A DNA stretch of 64,000 nt from Marinicauda pacifica (lineage in GTDB: Bacteria > Pseudomonadota > Alphaproteobacteria > Caulobacterales > Maricaulaceae), in NCBI RefSeq assembly GCF_004793635.1, contig NZ_SRXV01000003.1, forward strand, positions 496,001 through 560,000, written 5' to 3'. Shown piece after piece: positions 27,258 through 37,410 of the stretch. Each line of letters opens with the position of its first letter. Position 1 is the first letter of the stretch. The translations under genes and the position numbers were made by a program. Under the pieces are notes generated by a model. The model saw only the letters and a program-made list of their open reading frames with translations. It was not told the origin of the DNA and searched no databases.

Positions 27258-27898
27258 TGGACGAGAAGAGCCCAGCTGAGACAAAGCCCGCCTCGCCACC
27301 CGAAGCGCGGGACGAAACCTCGCGCAACGGCATGTTCGGCTCCTTGCGCTTTGAGACCATCGGCTCGATCACCGCGATCGTCGTGGGTGTCGCGGCGCTC
27401 TATGTGAGCTGGGACCAGGGACGCGTGATGCGTCAGGAAGTGCGCGCCAGCGTCTGGCCCGCCCTCCAGGTCGACGGCTTCTACGATACAGCCCGGGGCA
27501 GTCTGGACATCGGTTTGCGCATCCAGAATGCCGGCGTCGGCCCGGCCCTGATCGAGCGCATCACCGTGCGTCATCGCGGCGAAATCGTGCCCGACCTGGC
27601 CGACCTCCGGTCCAGGATTGACGGCGAAGCCGACTTCTCGTTCGAGACGGGGGCGGGCCGCATTCTCGCCGCCGGCGACGACGTCGTGCCCTTCGTCTTC
27701 CATTTCTCGCGGCCGGAGGACTTCTCCCCGGATGGCGAGGTCCTCGATACCGCGACCGGGACCGGCATGCTGTCGGACGCCTGGTCGGTCGAGGTGTGCT
27801 ACTGCTCCAGCCTCGACCAGTGCTGGACGTCTGACACCAGCACCGCGCCCCCGACCGAAGTGACGGCCTGCGACGCCGTCCCCGCCACCGACCTGTAA
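27257..27898 (+). CDS. Membrane-anchored protein of unknown function between pheS and pheT
   Basis: 213-aa protein that I do not recognise. An acidic Pro/Ala-rich N-terminus is followed by one membrane span (about residues 36-54, TIGSITAIVVGVAALYVSW) and a beta-rich domain with NAGVGPALIERI, ending in a Cys-containing tail (VCYCSS, QCW, ACDAV). The short-stretch arrangement suggests a soluble domain on the periplasmic side. Its ATG overlaps the pheS stop by one base and pheT begins 28 bases after its stop, so it is embedded in the pheST operon. No connection to tRNA charging is evident. Confidence 0.72.
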   Translation: MDEKSPAETKPASPPEARDETSRNGMFGSLRFETIGSITAIVVGVAALYVSWDQGRVMRQEVRASVWPALQVDGFYDTARGSLDIGLRIQNAGVGPALIERITVRHRGEIVPDLADLRSRIDGEADFSFETGAGRILAAGDDVVPFVFHFSRPEDFSPDGEVLDTATGTGMLSDAWSVEVCYCSSLDQCWTSDTSTAPPTEVTACDAVPATDL

Positions 27899-27926
27899 TT
27901 CCCGACCTGCTTGCGGACCCCGACCG

Positions 27927-30323
27927 ATGAAATTCACGCTTTCCTGGCTCAAAGAGCATCTCGACACCGACCTGCCGCTCGACGCGCTCGCCGACGCCAT
28001 GACGATGGCCGGACTCGAGATCGAGGAGATCGACAATCCGGCCGCTGCGCTGTCCGATTTCACGGTCGCGCACGTCACCGCCGCGGTGCCGCATCCAGAT
28101 GCCGACAAACTACGGGTTTGCACCGTGGAGACCGTGGACGGATCGCAGCAAATCGTGTGCGGCGCGCACAATGCGCGTGCCGGAATGACAGCGATCTATG
28201 CACCGCTCGGCGCCTATATTCCCGGCCTCGATTTCACCCTCGACAAGAAGCCGCGCAAGATCCGCGGAGTCGAAAGCTACGGCATGCTCTGCTCGACCAA
28301 GGAGCTCGGCGCCGGCGAGGATCATGACGGAATCGCCGACCTTGAGGGCGACTGGAAAGTCGGCACTCCGGCGGCCGAGGCGCTGGGCATGGACGACCCC
28401 GTCATCGATTTTGAAGTCACCCCCAATCGCCCTGACTGGCTTGGCGTTCACGGCATTGCGCGCGACCTCGCCGCGGCCGGTCTGGGCACGCTGACGACCC
28501 CCACGGTCGACCCGGTCAAGGGCGTGTTCGAGAGCCCGGTCGGCATTGCGCTCGACTGGCCGGAAGCCTGCCCGGTCTTTGCCGGCCGTGTGGTGCGCGG
28601 CGTGAAGAACGGACCCTCCCCGGCCTGGCTGCAGAACCGCCTGCTGGCCATCGGATTGCGCCCGATCAACGCCCTGGTCGATATAACCAATTATCTCAGC
28701 TACGACCGGGCCCGCCCGCTCCATGTCTACGACCTCGCGAAGATCGGCCAGACCATCCATGCCCGCCGCGGTCAGGGCGAAGCCGACCGCTTCGAGGCGC
28801 TCGACGGCAAGACCTACGACCCGTCCGAAAACCATTGTGTCATTGGCGATGAGACCCGCGCGCTCGGCCTCGGCGGCATCATGGGCGGCGAGCATTCCGG
28901 CTGCACGAACGACACCACCGACGTCTTCATCGAGAGCGCCTGGTTCGATCCGGCCATTACCCGTGTCACAGCACGCGAAACCGGCATCGAGTCCGATGCC
29001 AAATACCGCTTCGAGCGCGGTGTCGATCCCGGCTTCGTGGTCGACGGGCTGGAGCTGGCCACCCGCCTGGTCATGCAACTATGCGGCGGCGAGCCGTCCG
29101 ACATCGTGCTCGCTGGCGATATTCCGGCCAGCCCCGACGCGATCGAATTCGACCCGGCGCGGGTGAAACGCCTGCTCGGAATCGAGCTGGAAGCGTCTGA
29201 AATCGAAGACATTCTCGACCGCCTCGGCTTCACGGTGAACCGGGCCAATACGCCCTGGCAGGTGACCCCGCCGAGCTGGCGGCGCGACTGCTCCCAGGCC
29301 GCCGACCTGATCGAGGAAGTCGCCCGCATTGCCGGCTACGACACGCTTCCCACCGTCTCCTTCCGCCGTCCGGAAGGCGAGCGCTTCGAGGCCCCCGCGA
29401 CCGAGCTGCAGACCCGCGTGCGCCATGCCCGCCGGGCGATCGCGCTGCGTGGCTACCAGGAAGCCATCACCTGGTCCTTCTGCCATCACAGCCAGGCCGG
29501 TCTGTTCGGCGGGGCGGGCGAGGGGCTGACCCTTGAAAATCCTATTAGTTCAGAGCTCGACGTGATGCGTCCGAGCGCGCTCGTCCATCTCCTGACCTCG
29601 CTTCAGAAGAGCGCGGACCGGGGCATCGAGGACCCGCGCTATTTCGAGGCCGGACCGATCTATCTCGACGACACGCCGTCCGGTCAGCAGACGGTCGCAG
29701 CCGGGGCAAGGCGCGTCATCGCCTTGCGGGACTGGCGCGGAGGCGCATTGCCCGACGTGTTCGACGCCAAGGCGGACGCGCTTGCCGCGCTCGAAGGGGC
29801 CGGGGCGCCGGTGGAGAATCTGCAGGCGGCCCCCGAGGCCCGCGACTGGTGGCATCCCGGCCGGTCCGGCGTGCTGCGCCTGGGGCCGAAGAACATCCTG
29901 GCCGAGTTCGGCGAGATCCATCCCAAGGTCCTGAAAGCGCTCGATATCGACGGTCGGGTCCTGGCGTTCGAAGTCTTCCTCGGCGCCATTCCGTCCCCGA
30001 AGAAGAAAGCGCTCAAGGCCCGTGCGCCCTTTGCCGCCTCAGGTCTGATGCCGGTCCGGCGCGACTTCGCCTTCCTGCTCAACCAGGACGCGCCCGCAGC
30101 CGATCTGTTGCGCGCGCTGAAAGGCGCCGACAAGGCGCTCATCAGCGACGTCGTGCTGTTCGACCGCTATGACGGCAAGGGCGTGCCGGAAGGCGAGGTT
30201 TCGCTCGCCGTGGAGGTCGTACTTCAACCCGGCGAGAAGACCTTGACCGACAAGGAAATAGACGCTGTCGCGGACAAGATCGTCAAGGCAGGCGAGAAGG
30301 TCGGCGCCCGCCTGCGCGGGTAG
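27927..30323 (+). CDS. pheT: Phenylalanine--tRNA ligase beta subunit
   Basis: 798-aa beta subunit. It shows the N-terminal tRNA-binding EMAP-like domain (ALSDFTVAHVTAAVPHPDADKL area), the B3/B4 editing region, B5, a degenerate class II core, and the C-terminal FDX-ACB anticodon-binding domain (PVRRDFAFLL, VLFDRYDGKGVPEG, SLAVEVVLQP). Length matches other alphaproteobacterial PheT. It completes the heterotetramer with PheS. Confidence 0.97.
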   Translation: MKFTLSWLKEHLDTDLPLDALADAMTMAGLEIEEIDNPAAALSDFTVAHVTAAVPHPDADKLRVCTVETVDGSQQIVCGAHNARAGMTAIYAPLGAYIPGLDFTLDKKPRKIRGVESYGMLCSTKELGAGEDHDGIADLEGDWKVGTPAAEALGMDDPVIDFEVTPNRPDWLGVHGIARDLAAAGLGTLTTPTVDPVKGVFESPVGIALDWPEACPVFAGRVVRGVKNGPSPAWLQNRLLAIGLRPINALVDITNYLSYDRARPLHVYDLAKIGQTIHARRGQGEADRFEALDGKTYDPSENHCVIGDETRALGLGGIMGGEHSGCTNDTTDVFIESAWFDPAITRVTARETGIESDAKYRFERGVDPGFVVDGLELATRLVMQLCGGEPSDIVLAGDIPASPDAIEFDPARVKRLLGIELEASEIEDILDRLGFTVNRANTPWQVTPPSWRRDCSQAADLIEEVARIAGYDTLPTVSFRRPEGERFEAPATELQTRVRHARRAIALRGYQEAITWSFCHHSQAGLFGGAGEGLTLENPISSELDVMRPSALVHLLTSLQKSADRGIEDPRYFEAGPIYLDDTPSGQQTVAAGARRVIALRDWRGGALPDVFDAKADALAALEGAGAPVENLQAAPEARDWWHPGRSGVLRLGPKNILAEFGEIHPKVLKALDIDGRVLAFEVFLGAIPSPKKKALKARAPFAASGLMPVRRDFAFLLNQDAPAADLLRALKGADKALISDVVLFDRYDGKGVPEGEVSLAVEVVLQPGEKTLTDKEIDAVADKIVKAGEKVGARLRG

Positions 30324-30356
30324 CGCCGCCGCGGCAATCAGGACGAGAGTGCGTCG

Positions 30357-31685
30357 ATGAGCCAGCCCTCCCACCCCGCCGACCGGGCCGCAGAACCTGT
30401 CTACAACCTCCTCTACGAGGATGAAGACGCGCGTGTGTGCAAGGACATTCCCGAGAGCGAATGCCGGCACCAGCCGCGCAATTTCGTCATGGCGTCTCTG
30501 GCCCTTTCGCTGACCAAGTCCGGCGACCGGCTGATGGATCCCAAGATCATGCTGGCGTGGCTCTTCTCGGTTCTGGGCGTGCCATCCGTCTTCGTCGGCT
30601 TTCTGGCGCCGATTCGGGAATCGCTTGCGCTGCTGCCGCAACTCTTCATTGCGCGGTGGATTCGCGAGCGTCCGGTCAGAAAGCTGTTCTGGACTGCAGG
30701 CTCACTGGGCCAGGCCTTGTGCCTGGCCGGTATGGCGCTTGTCGCCGTGAGCGCCGAGGGCGTCAGGGCCGGCGTCCTGATCCTTGCCCTTCTGGCGCTG
30801 TTCGCAATCTCGCGTTCGATCTGCTCGGTCACGCACAAGGATGTGCTGGGCAAGACCGTCTCGAAGACGCGGCGCGGCGCGGTTTCCGGCTATGCATCCA
30901 GCCTTTCGGGGATCGCGGCGGGCCTGCTCGGCATCGCGTTGATCGCGGTGAATACAGAGGAACCGGGTCCGCTTTTCTTCGCGGCGATTCTGGGAGTCGC
31001 AGCGCTTCTCTGGGCCCTGGCTGCAGGCGCCTATGCGTTGATTTCCGAGAGTCCGGGCGCGACCGAAGGCGGACGCAATGGCCTGGTCGAAGCCATCCGG
31101 CAGATGTCGATCCTGAAGACAGACGCGCCGTTTCGCCGCTTCGTCATTGCCCGCACCGCCTTTCTGGCAACCGCGCTGGCGACGCCGTTCTACGTGTCGA
31201 TCGCCCAGTCACGGACCGGGGCGGATCTCGCAGGTCTGGGCGGATTTCTCTTTGCCAGCGCCGCCGCAAGCGCGCTGGGCGGAGCCGTCTGGGGCCGGCT
31301 GGCCGACCGCTCCAGCCGGTGGGTGATGATCGCCAGCGGCCTGGTCGCCGCACTGGCCGCCCTCATCGTCCTGGGTCCGCTCGCGTTCAATCTGGCCTGG
31401 GCGGACCGGGCCGAACTCTACATCGCGGCTGTCTTCATTCTCTCGATCGCGCACCAGGGCGTGCGCCAGGGCCGTTCGACCTATATCGTGGATCTGGGTA
31501 CGACGGACACGCGCGCGGCCTATACCGCCGTCTCCAACACCACGATCGGGGTGCTGCTGCTGGCAGCAGGGGCGGCGACAGGGCTGATCTATCAGATCTT
31601 TGGCGAGGCCATTGTCTGGGTGCTGGGCGGCAGCGCCCTGCTTGCCGCCCTGCTGTCGCTGCGCCTGAAGCCGGTCTCGGGTTAG
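30357..31685 (+). CDS. MFS-family membrane transporter
   Basis: 442-aa integral membrane protein of the major facilitator type with a cytoplasmic N-terminus of about 40 residues (two Cys) and about 12 hydrophobic stretches; WGRLADRSSRWVM is the loop 8-9 signature. The DPKIMLAWLFSVLGVPSVF start of the membrane part resembles uncharacterised alphaproteobacterial MFS proteins. Substrate unknown. It follows pheT by 33 bases and may be read from the same transcript. It is convergent with the DUF1134 gene, overlapping its end by 4 bases. Confidence 0.8.
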   Translation: MSQPSHPADRAAEPVYNLLYEDEDARVCKDIPESECRHQPRNFVMASLALSLTKSGDRLMDPKIMLAWLFSVLGVPSVFVGFLAPIRESLALLPQLFIARWIRERPVRKLFWTAGSLGQALCLAGMALVAVSAEGVRAGVLILALLALFAISRSICSVTHKDVLGKTVSKTRRGAVSGYASSLSGIAAGLLGIALIAVNTEEPGPLFFAAILGVAALLWALAAGAYALISESPGATEGGRNGLVEAIRQMSILKTDAPFRRFVIARTAFLATALATPFYVSIAQSRTGADLAGLGGFLFASAAASALGGAVWGRLADRSSRWVMIASGLVAALAALIVLGPLAFNLAWADRAELYIAAVFILSIAHQGVRQGRSTYIVDLGTTDTRAAYTAVSNTTIGVLLLAAGAATGLIYQIFGEAIVWVLGGSALLAALLSLRLKPVSG

Positions 31686-32296
31686 AACGGCACCCAGTTA
31701 CGCTCGCGCGAATAGGCGAGATAGCCCACATTCGCACCGAGCCGGAAGCCGACGCCGGAGCGGATCGGAGCCAGCGTGATGTCATCGGCGCGCTGGTAAT
31801 TCACGCCGAGCCCGGCCACGAAATAGGCCGAACCGTCCACTCCGGGGAAGCGCTGGTACAGCCGGTCCACATCACGCAAATCGTAGACGAGGGTGAAGAC
31901 CCGGCTGGCATTGCCGCCGGCATCGAAACCGACCGACGGGCCCGTCCAGTAAACCTTCTGGGGCTCGCCATCCGACTTCAGGGTCAGATAGCCTTCCCCG
32001 TAGCGAAGGCCGACACCGATCGCGCCCGACACTTCCTCGCCGGCGATGTAGCCGACCGGACGCCCGAGATCGACGAAGACACGCTCAAGCGCACTGGCTG
32101 CGGCTTCGGCCGTGACGCCGAAGAAGTCCGCGGTCGCCTCGACAATCTCGTCGCGCGAATAGGTGTCGATCTCGGCCTGGTACTCGCTCGGCTGACCGTA
32201 GCCGGGATCGCGTTCCTGCTGAGAGGCACACGCGGCGGAGCTGAGCGGCAGGCCCAGAGCGAGGGCGATCGTCATGCTTTTAACAAAACCAGCCAT
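31682..32296 (-). CDS. eipA: DUF1134/EipA-family envelope protein
   Basis: 204-aa secreted protein with an N-terminal signal (ALALGLPLSSAACASQ); the Cys at the cleavage region leaves lipoprotein processing possible. The domain containing FFGVTAEAAASALERVF, GRPVGYIAGEE and GLRYGEGYL is characteristic of DUF1134, founded on the periplasmic EipA of Brucella, needed for envelope integrity. Expected to act in the periplasm on envelope stability. Transcribed away from the antiporter gene. Confidence 0.85.
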   Translation of the reverse strand: MAGFVKSMTIALALGLPLSSAACASQQERDPGYGQPSEYQAEIDTYSRDEIVEATADFFGVTAEAAASALERVFVDLGRPVGYIAGEEVSGAIGVGLRYGEGYLTLKSDGEPQKVYWTGPSVGFDAGGNASRVFTLVYDLRDVDRLYQRFPGVDGSAYFVAGLGVNYQRADDITLAPIRSGVGFRLGANVGYLAYSRERNWVPF

Positions 32297-32488
32297 GGCT
32301 TTGCGTACTCCCTGTTTTTATCGTCCCGGAAACACTGATGCGCGAATGCGGCAGTGTCGGGGCGAGCTGTCCAGACCGGGGCAGAACGCGGCGTCATGGC
32401 TGTTCGATCCCCGCGGCGATGATTGCGGCGCCGCGAAAAACTGACAACACTGACCGGGTCTTGTGACCGGGCGCGAGGACGTGAAGGC

Positions 32489-34360
32489 ATGACCGACTTC
32501 TTGATGCTGGCCTTCACCTTCCTGCTCGCGGGTGTGGTCGCCGTTCCCCTTGCGGCTCGGTTCGGTCTGGGGTCCGTCCTGGGCTACCTGCTGGCAGGGA
32601 TCGCGATCTCGCCGCTGCTCGGCCTCCTGCATGTCGACGTCGTCTCGATCCAGCATTTTGCAGAATTTGGCGTCGTGATGATGCTTTTCCTCGTCGGACT
32701 CGAGCTCGAACCGCGCCGGCTCTGGCGGCTGCGCGACCGGGTGCTCGGCCTCGGCGGGTTGCAGGTGGTCCTCACGACCGCGGCGGTCACCGCTATCGTG
32801 ATGGCCTTCGGGCAATCCTGGACAATCGCGCTGGCCGCCGGACTGGTGCTCTCCCTCTCCTCGACGGCGATCGTCCTGCAGACCTTGAACGAGCGCGGGC
32901 TGATGCGAAGCGAGGGCGGCCAGTCGAGTTTCTCGGTTCTGCTCTTCCAGGACATCGCCGTGATCCCGATGCTGGCGCTGATGCCCCTCCTGGCCGTCCC
33001 CGGCCTGGTTCCGGGCCCGGACTCAGGGTCGGGCGTCGACCACGAGTCGGGACTGAGCCTGGTCAACCATCTCAGCGGCTGGCAGGCCGCCCTCGTCACC
33101 ATCGCCGCCGTCGGCGCGGTGATCCTGATCGGGCGCTGGCTGACCCGGCCGCTTTTCCGCTTCATCGCCCGGCCGCGTCTGCGCGAGCTCTTCATCGCGG
33201 CCGCCCTCGTCATCGTGGTCGGAATCGCCCTTTTGATGTCGCTCGTCGGGCTGTCGCCCGCGCTCGGCACCTTCATCGCCGGCGTCGTGCTGGCCAACAG
33301 CGAATACCGGCACGAGCTGGAATCCGACATCGACCCGTTCCGTGGCCTGCTGCTGGGCCTGTTCTTCATGACGGTCGGGGCCGGGATCGATTTTGCCCTG
33401 GTCTCCGATCAATTCGCGATCCTGATCGGGTCCGCGCTGGGCCTGATCGCCTTGAAGGCGGCCATCCTTCTGGCCCTCAGCTTCGTGTTCAAGGTCACAG
33501 GGTCGGACCGCTGGCTGATGGCGCTCGGCCTCGCACAGGCGGGCGAATTCGGCTTTGTCCTGCTGTCCTTTGCAAGTTCTAACCAGATCTTCCCGGGTGC
33601 GATCGGCGACCAGCTTGCGGCCATTGTCGCGATCTCCATGCTGCTCACCCCGTTGCTCTTCATCGTCCACGACCGCCTGATCGCGCCACGCTTTTCCAAG
33701 GTTCAGGCGCGGGAACAGGACCACATCGAGGAAGACAACGACATCATCATCGCCGGGCGGGGACGCATGGGCGGCATTATCGACCGGATGCTCAGCGCGG
33801 CGGGTTACAAGGCCACGGTCGTCGACTACAGCTCCAAACAGCTCGACGTGCTGCGCAGCTTCGGCATCAAGGCCTATTTCGGCGACGCCACCCGGCCCGA
33901 CCTGCTGACCGCCGCCGGGATCGAGCGGGCCAAGCTGCTGATCGTGGCCATCGACGGGCGGGCGCAGATCACGCAGCTGGTCCGTTATGTCGTACAGACC
34001 TATCCCGGGGTGCATGTCATGGCGCGCGCGCTCGACCGCGATCACGTCTTCGATCTCTACAATGCCGGGTGCCGCGACATCATTCGCGAGACCTATGACA
34101 GCTCCATCCGCATGGGGCGCTCCGCCTACGAGGCGCTGGGGATCGGCCCGGACCATGCGCGGTCGATGGCGCGGGCCTTCGACGAGATGGACCGGCGCGC
34201 CATGCTGCACATGGCCGAGGTGTACGACCCGGACACGCCGTCCCACGAGAACGGCGCCTATGTCGCCCGCGTGCAGGAAATCATGGGCGCGTGGGAGGGC
34301 GAGTTGCGCGTGCACATGGATTCCATCCGCGCTGACCGGGCGGACAAAAGGCACCGCTAG
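32489..34360 (+). CDS. CPA2-type cation/proton antiporter, KefB/KefC-like
   Basis: 623-aa membrane antiporter. About 12 spans carry the Na+/H+ exchanger fold (LFLVGLELEPRRLW, SLSSTAIVLQ, LLFQDIAVIPM, SPALGTFIAGVVLANSEYR), followed by a cytosolic RCK/TrkA-N domain with the nucleotide-binding loop IIIAGRGRMGGIIDR. Likely exports K+ (or Na+) in exchange for H+; Kef systems are gated by glutathione adducts, but residues needed for that cannot be judged here. ATG 32489 is chosen because the exchanger domain starts there and GAAGG precedes it. Confidence 0.9.
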   Translation: MTDFLMLAFTFLLAGVVAVPLAARFGLGSVLGYLLAGIAISPLLGLLHVDVVSIQHFAEFGVVMMLFLVGLELEPRRLWRLRDRVLGLGGLQVVLTTAAVTAIVMAFGQSWTIALAAGLVLSLSSTAIVLQTLNERGLMRSEGGQSSFSVLLFQDIAVIPMLALMPLLAVPGLVPGPDSGSGVDHESGLSLVNHLSGWQAALVTIAAVGAVILIGRWLTRPLFRFIARPRLRELFIAAALVIVVGIALLMSLVGLSPALGTFIAGVVLANSEYRHELESDIDPFRGLLLGLFFMTVGAGIDFALVSDQFAILIGSALGLIALKAAILLALSFVFKVTGSDRWLMALGLAQAGEFGFVLLSFASSNQIFPGAIGDQLAAIVAISMLLTPLLFIVHDRLIAPRFSKVQAREQDHIEEDNDIIIAGRGRMGGIIDRMLSAAGYKATVVDYSSKQLDVLRSFGIKAYFGDATRPDLLTAAGIERAKLLIVAIDGRAQITQLVRYVVQTYPGVHVMARALDRDHVFDLYNAGCRDIIRETYDSSIRMGRSAYEALGIGPDHARSMARAFDEMDRRAMLHMAEVYDPDTPSHENGAYVARVQEIMGAWEGELRVHMDSIRADRADKRHR

Positions 34361-34441
34361 ACTGCGCCCGCGGACACGGCTGGCTTCTCGCGCTTCACAA
34401 GCCACTTTGCGCGGCACGTCAGGATCGTTATATGCCCGACC

Positions 34442-36250
34442 ATGAGCATCGATCCCAAATACATCCGCAACTTCTCCATCGTCGCGCACATTGACCACGG
34501 CAAGTCTACCCTGGCCGACCGCCTGATCCAGGTCACGGGCGGGCTGACCGAGCGCGAGATGAAGGAACAAGTGCTCGACAATATGGATCTCGAGCGCGAG
34601 CGCGGCATCACGATCAAGGCGCAGACCGTGCGCCTGAGCTACACCGCCAAGGATGGCGAGACCTATGCGCTGAACCTCATCGACACTCCGGGCCATGTCG
34701 ATTTCGCCTACGAGGTCAGTCGCTCGCTCTATGCCTGCGAGGGCGCGCTGCTCGTCGTGGATGCCGCCCAGGGCGTCGAAGCCCAGACGCTGGCGAACGT
34801 CTATCAGGCGATCGATGTCAATCTGGAAATCGTGCCTGTCCTGAACAAGATCGACCTTCCCGCCGCCGAGCCGAACCGGGTGAAGGAGCAGATCGAGGAC
34901 GTGATCGGTATCGAGGCCCATGACGCGATCGAGATTTCGGCCAAGACCGGGTTCGGCATCGAGGACGTGCTCGAAGCTATCGTGACCCGGCTGCCCCCGC
35001 CCGTCTCCGGCGATCCGGACGCCCCGCTCAAGGCGTTGCTGGTGGACTCCTGGTACGACCCCTATCTCGGCGTCATCTGCCTCGTGCGCATCATCGAAGG
35101 GACGCTGAGGAAGGGCCAGCGCGTGCGCCTGATGGGCGCCAGCGCGAGCTACAACGTGGACGGTGTCGGCGTGTTCACGCCCGCCAAGACCGAAACCGAC
35201 ACGCTGGGACCCGGCGAGATCGGCTTCCTGAACGCCTCGATCAAGCAGGTGCGCGACGCGCGCGTGGGTGACACGATCACCGAAGAGCGCCGCCCGACCG
35301 ACTCCATGCTGCCCGGCTTCAAGCCCGCCATCCCGGTCGTGTTCTGCGGCCTCTTCCCGGTTGACGCGGCCGACTTCGAAGACCTGCGCGATGCAGTCGA
35401 GCGCCTCGCCCTGAACGATGCCAGCTTCAGCTTCGAGATGGAAACCAGCGCCGCGCTCGGCTTCGGCTTCCGCTGCGGCTTCCTCGGGCTGCTTCACCTG
35501 GAAGTCATCCGCGAGCGGCTCGAACGCGAATACGATGTCGACCTGATCACCACCGCACCCTCGGTCATCTACAAGATGCAGATGATGGATGGCAGCGAGG
35601 TGGACCTGCACAATCCCGCCGACATGCCCGATCCTGTCAAGATCGAGAGCATTGCCGAGCCCTGGATCAAGGCCACCATCCTGGTGCCCGACGAGTATCT
35701 GGGCGGCGTGCTGAAGCTGTGCGAAGACCGGCGCGGCATCCAGCGCGAGCTGACCTATGCCGGCACGCGCGCCATGCTGGTCTACGAGCTGCCGCTCAAC
35801 GAAGTCGTGTTCGACTTCTACGACCGGCTGAAATCGGTCACCAAGGGCTATGCCAGCTTCGACTACCAGTTCATCGATCACCGCGTCGGCGACCTGGTGA
35901 AGATGAGCATTCTGGTCAATGACGAGCCCGTCGACGCCCTCTCCATGATCGTCCACCGCAGCCGCGCGGAGATGCGGGGCCGGGGCATGTGCGAACGGCT
36001 GAAGGACCTCATCCCGCGCCACATGTTCAAGATTCCGATCCAGGCCGCCATCGGGGGCCGCGTGATCGCGCGCGAGACGCTCTCGGCCATGCGCAAGGAC
36101 GTGACCGCGAAATGCTATGGCGGCGACGCCACGCGCAAGCGCAAGCTTCTCGACAAGCAGAAAGCCGGCAAGAAGAAGATGCGCCAGTTCGGCAAGGTGG
36201 AGATTCCCCAGGAGGCCTTCCTCGCGGCGCTCAAGATGGATCAGGATTGA
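34442..36250 (+). CDS. lepA: Elongation factor 4
   Basis: 602-aa translational GTPase that back-translocates or remodels stalled ribosomes. G1 is AHIDHGKST, switch I around [15 protein letters not shown]3 DTPGH and G4 NKID; the LepA-specific C-terminal domain ([15 protein letters not shown]) is complete. Its length equals the family norm. Its last 10 bases overlap the end of a convergent small gene. Confidence 0.98.
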   Translation: MSIDPKYIRNFSIVAHIDHGKSTLADRLIQVTGGLTEREMKEQVLDNMDLERERGITIKAQTVRLSYTAKDGETYALNLIDTPGHVDFAYEVSRSLYACEGALLVVDAAQGVEAQTLANVYQAIDVNLEIVPVLNKIDLPAAEPNRVKEQIEDVIGIEAHDAIEISAKTGFGIEDVLEAIVTRLPPPVSGDPDAPLKALLVDSWYDPYLGVICLVRIIEGTLRKGQRVRLMGASASYNVDGVGVFTPAKTETDTLGPGEIGFLNASIKQVRDARVGDTITEERRPTDSMLPGFKPAIPVVFCGLFPVDAADFEDLRDAVERLALNDASFSFEMETSAALGFGFRCGFLGLLHLEVIRERLEREYDVDLITTAPSVIYKMQMMDGSEVDLHNPADMPDPVKIESIAEPWIKATILVPDEYLGGVLKLCEDRRGIQRELTYAGTRAMLVYELPLNEVVFDFYDRLKSVTKGYASFDYQFIDHRVGDLVKMSILVNDEPVDALSMIVHRSRAEMRGRGMCERLKDLIPRHMFKIPIQAAIGGRVIARETLSAMRKDVTAKCYGGDATRKRKLLDKQKAGKKKMRQFGKVEIPQEAFLAALKMDQD

Positions 36251-36444
36251 GGGCGGTAACCGGCTGTCCGCGGATCAAGGTCGAATTTTGAAGCAATCCG
36301 CTCGACGAATTCCGAGGCCGCTTCTCCGCTTGAGTAGCACCGCTCTAGATATTCGTCGTCAAAGCCAATGTCTTGAATATCGATGGCGTATCTCTGAACG
36401 AACAGCCGATTGACGCTGGCGCACCAAGTTTCTGATTCGCCCAT
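36241..36444 (-). CDS. Small protein of unknown function
   Basis: 67-aa acidic protein ([20 protein letters not shown] core) that I do not recognise. The ATG at 36444 has AAGGA 8 bases upstream and lies 5 bases after the stop of the broken HNH nuclease gene, implying a two-gene unit. The 3' end overlaps lepA by 10 bases. GC content is visibly lower than in lepA. Plausibly a phage- or toxin-associated companion, but nothing in the sequence proves that. Confidence 0.55.
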   Translation of the reverse strand: MGESETWCASVNRLFVQRYAIDIQDIGFDDEYLERCYSSGEAASEFVERIASKFDLDPRTAGYRPQS

Positions 36445-36449
36445 AGCAG

Positions 36450-37367
36450 CTATCCTTTGTAGCAATTATCCCGGTGCCAGCGCAGGAACGCGCGACTGGG
36501 TTGGTCGCGAGCGGTGTCTGGCACATGGATATAGCCGCTCGGATGAAAGAGCCGGTCAACTCCTTCTGGAAGGAGTGGTTTCGCCTGCAGCAAACGAAAG
36601 TCGTCGTCGATACTCAACAAGCCTCTATCGAACATCCAATGTACGGTGCGCGATAGCGCAACTCCATTCCTAACGGAATCGGGGCCCCGATCTTTTACCG
36701 GCTTGATATGGGCCGCTTACATCTCAGCTCGCCCACCGCCATTGATGATCTTCAATCCCGTCACCGCGCAACGTGCGTCGTAGGCCTCACGGACCTGCAA
36801 CGCGAAGACTCGGTCCCTGAACGGTCTGTGTGAAATTTGTTCAAAGACGGGACGCTCGAAATCGAGTTGATCTTCCGCTACCCCCCATTGTGGTTGTATC
36901 ATCCGGTCTTGCTCTTGGGCCTTGATGATCGGCGCATACCCCGCTTTCAGGATAAGGTCGAAATCTACCTCCGGAATTTCACGTACAGAGCGTTGCGTCA
37001 GGCCGGCATTAGGTGATCCATCGTCGGTCGCAAGGCGCGATTCCCAGAACTTGTTATCGGCCCGACGAAAGCTCACCGGTTCAGGGAACGGCAGGAATTC
37101 TTCGATTTCCGCGTAGTAGTGGTCTGGTCTTTTCGTATCCGGGTAAATTCGTCCGATCCGGCCGGAAGCCCAATAGACGAGCCGCCCTCCGCTTCGCCGC
37201 GGTTCGTAAAAGAGGCAACCGTCCCTTTCCGCTGATTGTGCGACACGCAAATAGGTGCGTGGGAAATGATAAAGTTCCCCGGGGACGTCGTCATAGCCGC
37301 TCTCGGCACGTTGGGATAAAACGATCTTAGTCAATGCGCCCTCGAAAACCTGAGGGCCCAAATTCAC
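36450..37367 (-). pseudogene. HNH endonuclease gene interrupted by one in-frame TAA
   Basis: The 306-codon frame reads as a complete HNH restriction-type endonuclease except for a TAA at 36719-36717. Before it: VREAYDARCAVTGLKIINGG and GRAEM. After it, in the same frame: AAHIKPVKDRGPDS and the HWMFDRGLLSIDDDF block. The HNH histidine lies in AAHIKP, directly after the stop, so the truncated 216-aa product lacks the catalytic core. Related proteins usually have Gln at the stop position, so a single CAA to TAA change would explain it. The GTG at 37367 is the first start after an upstream in-frame TAG. A sequencing error is possible. Confidence 0.85.
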
Positions 37368-37410
37368 CTGGATTTTCAGAGGTGTCTAGAGCTTAAGCCC
37401 AAACCCCTCC

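Noticed and set aside
33023..36022. A 999-codon open frame on the minus strand opposite the antiporter and lepA
   Set aside because: It covers two clearly real genes on the other strand, has no recognisable domain, and is the usual artefact of high GC third positions.
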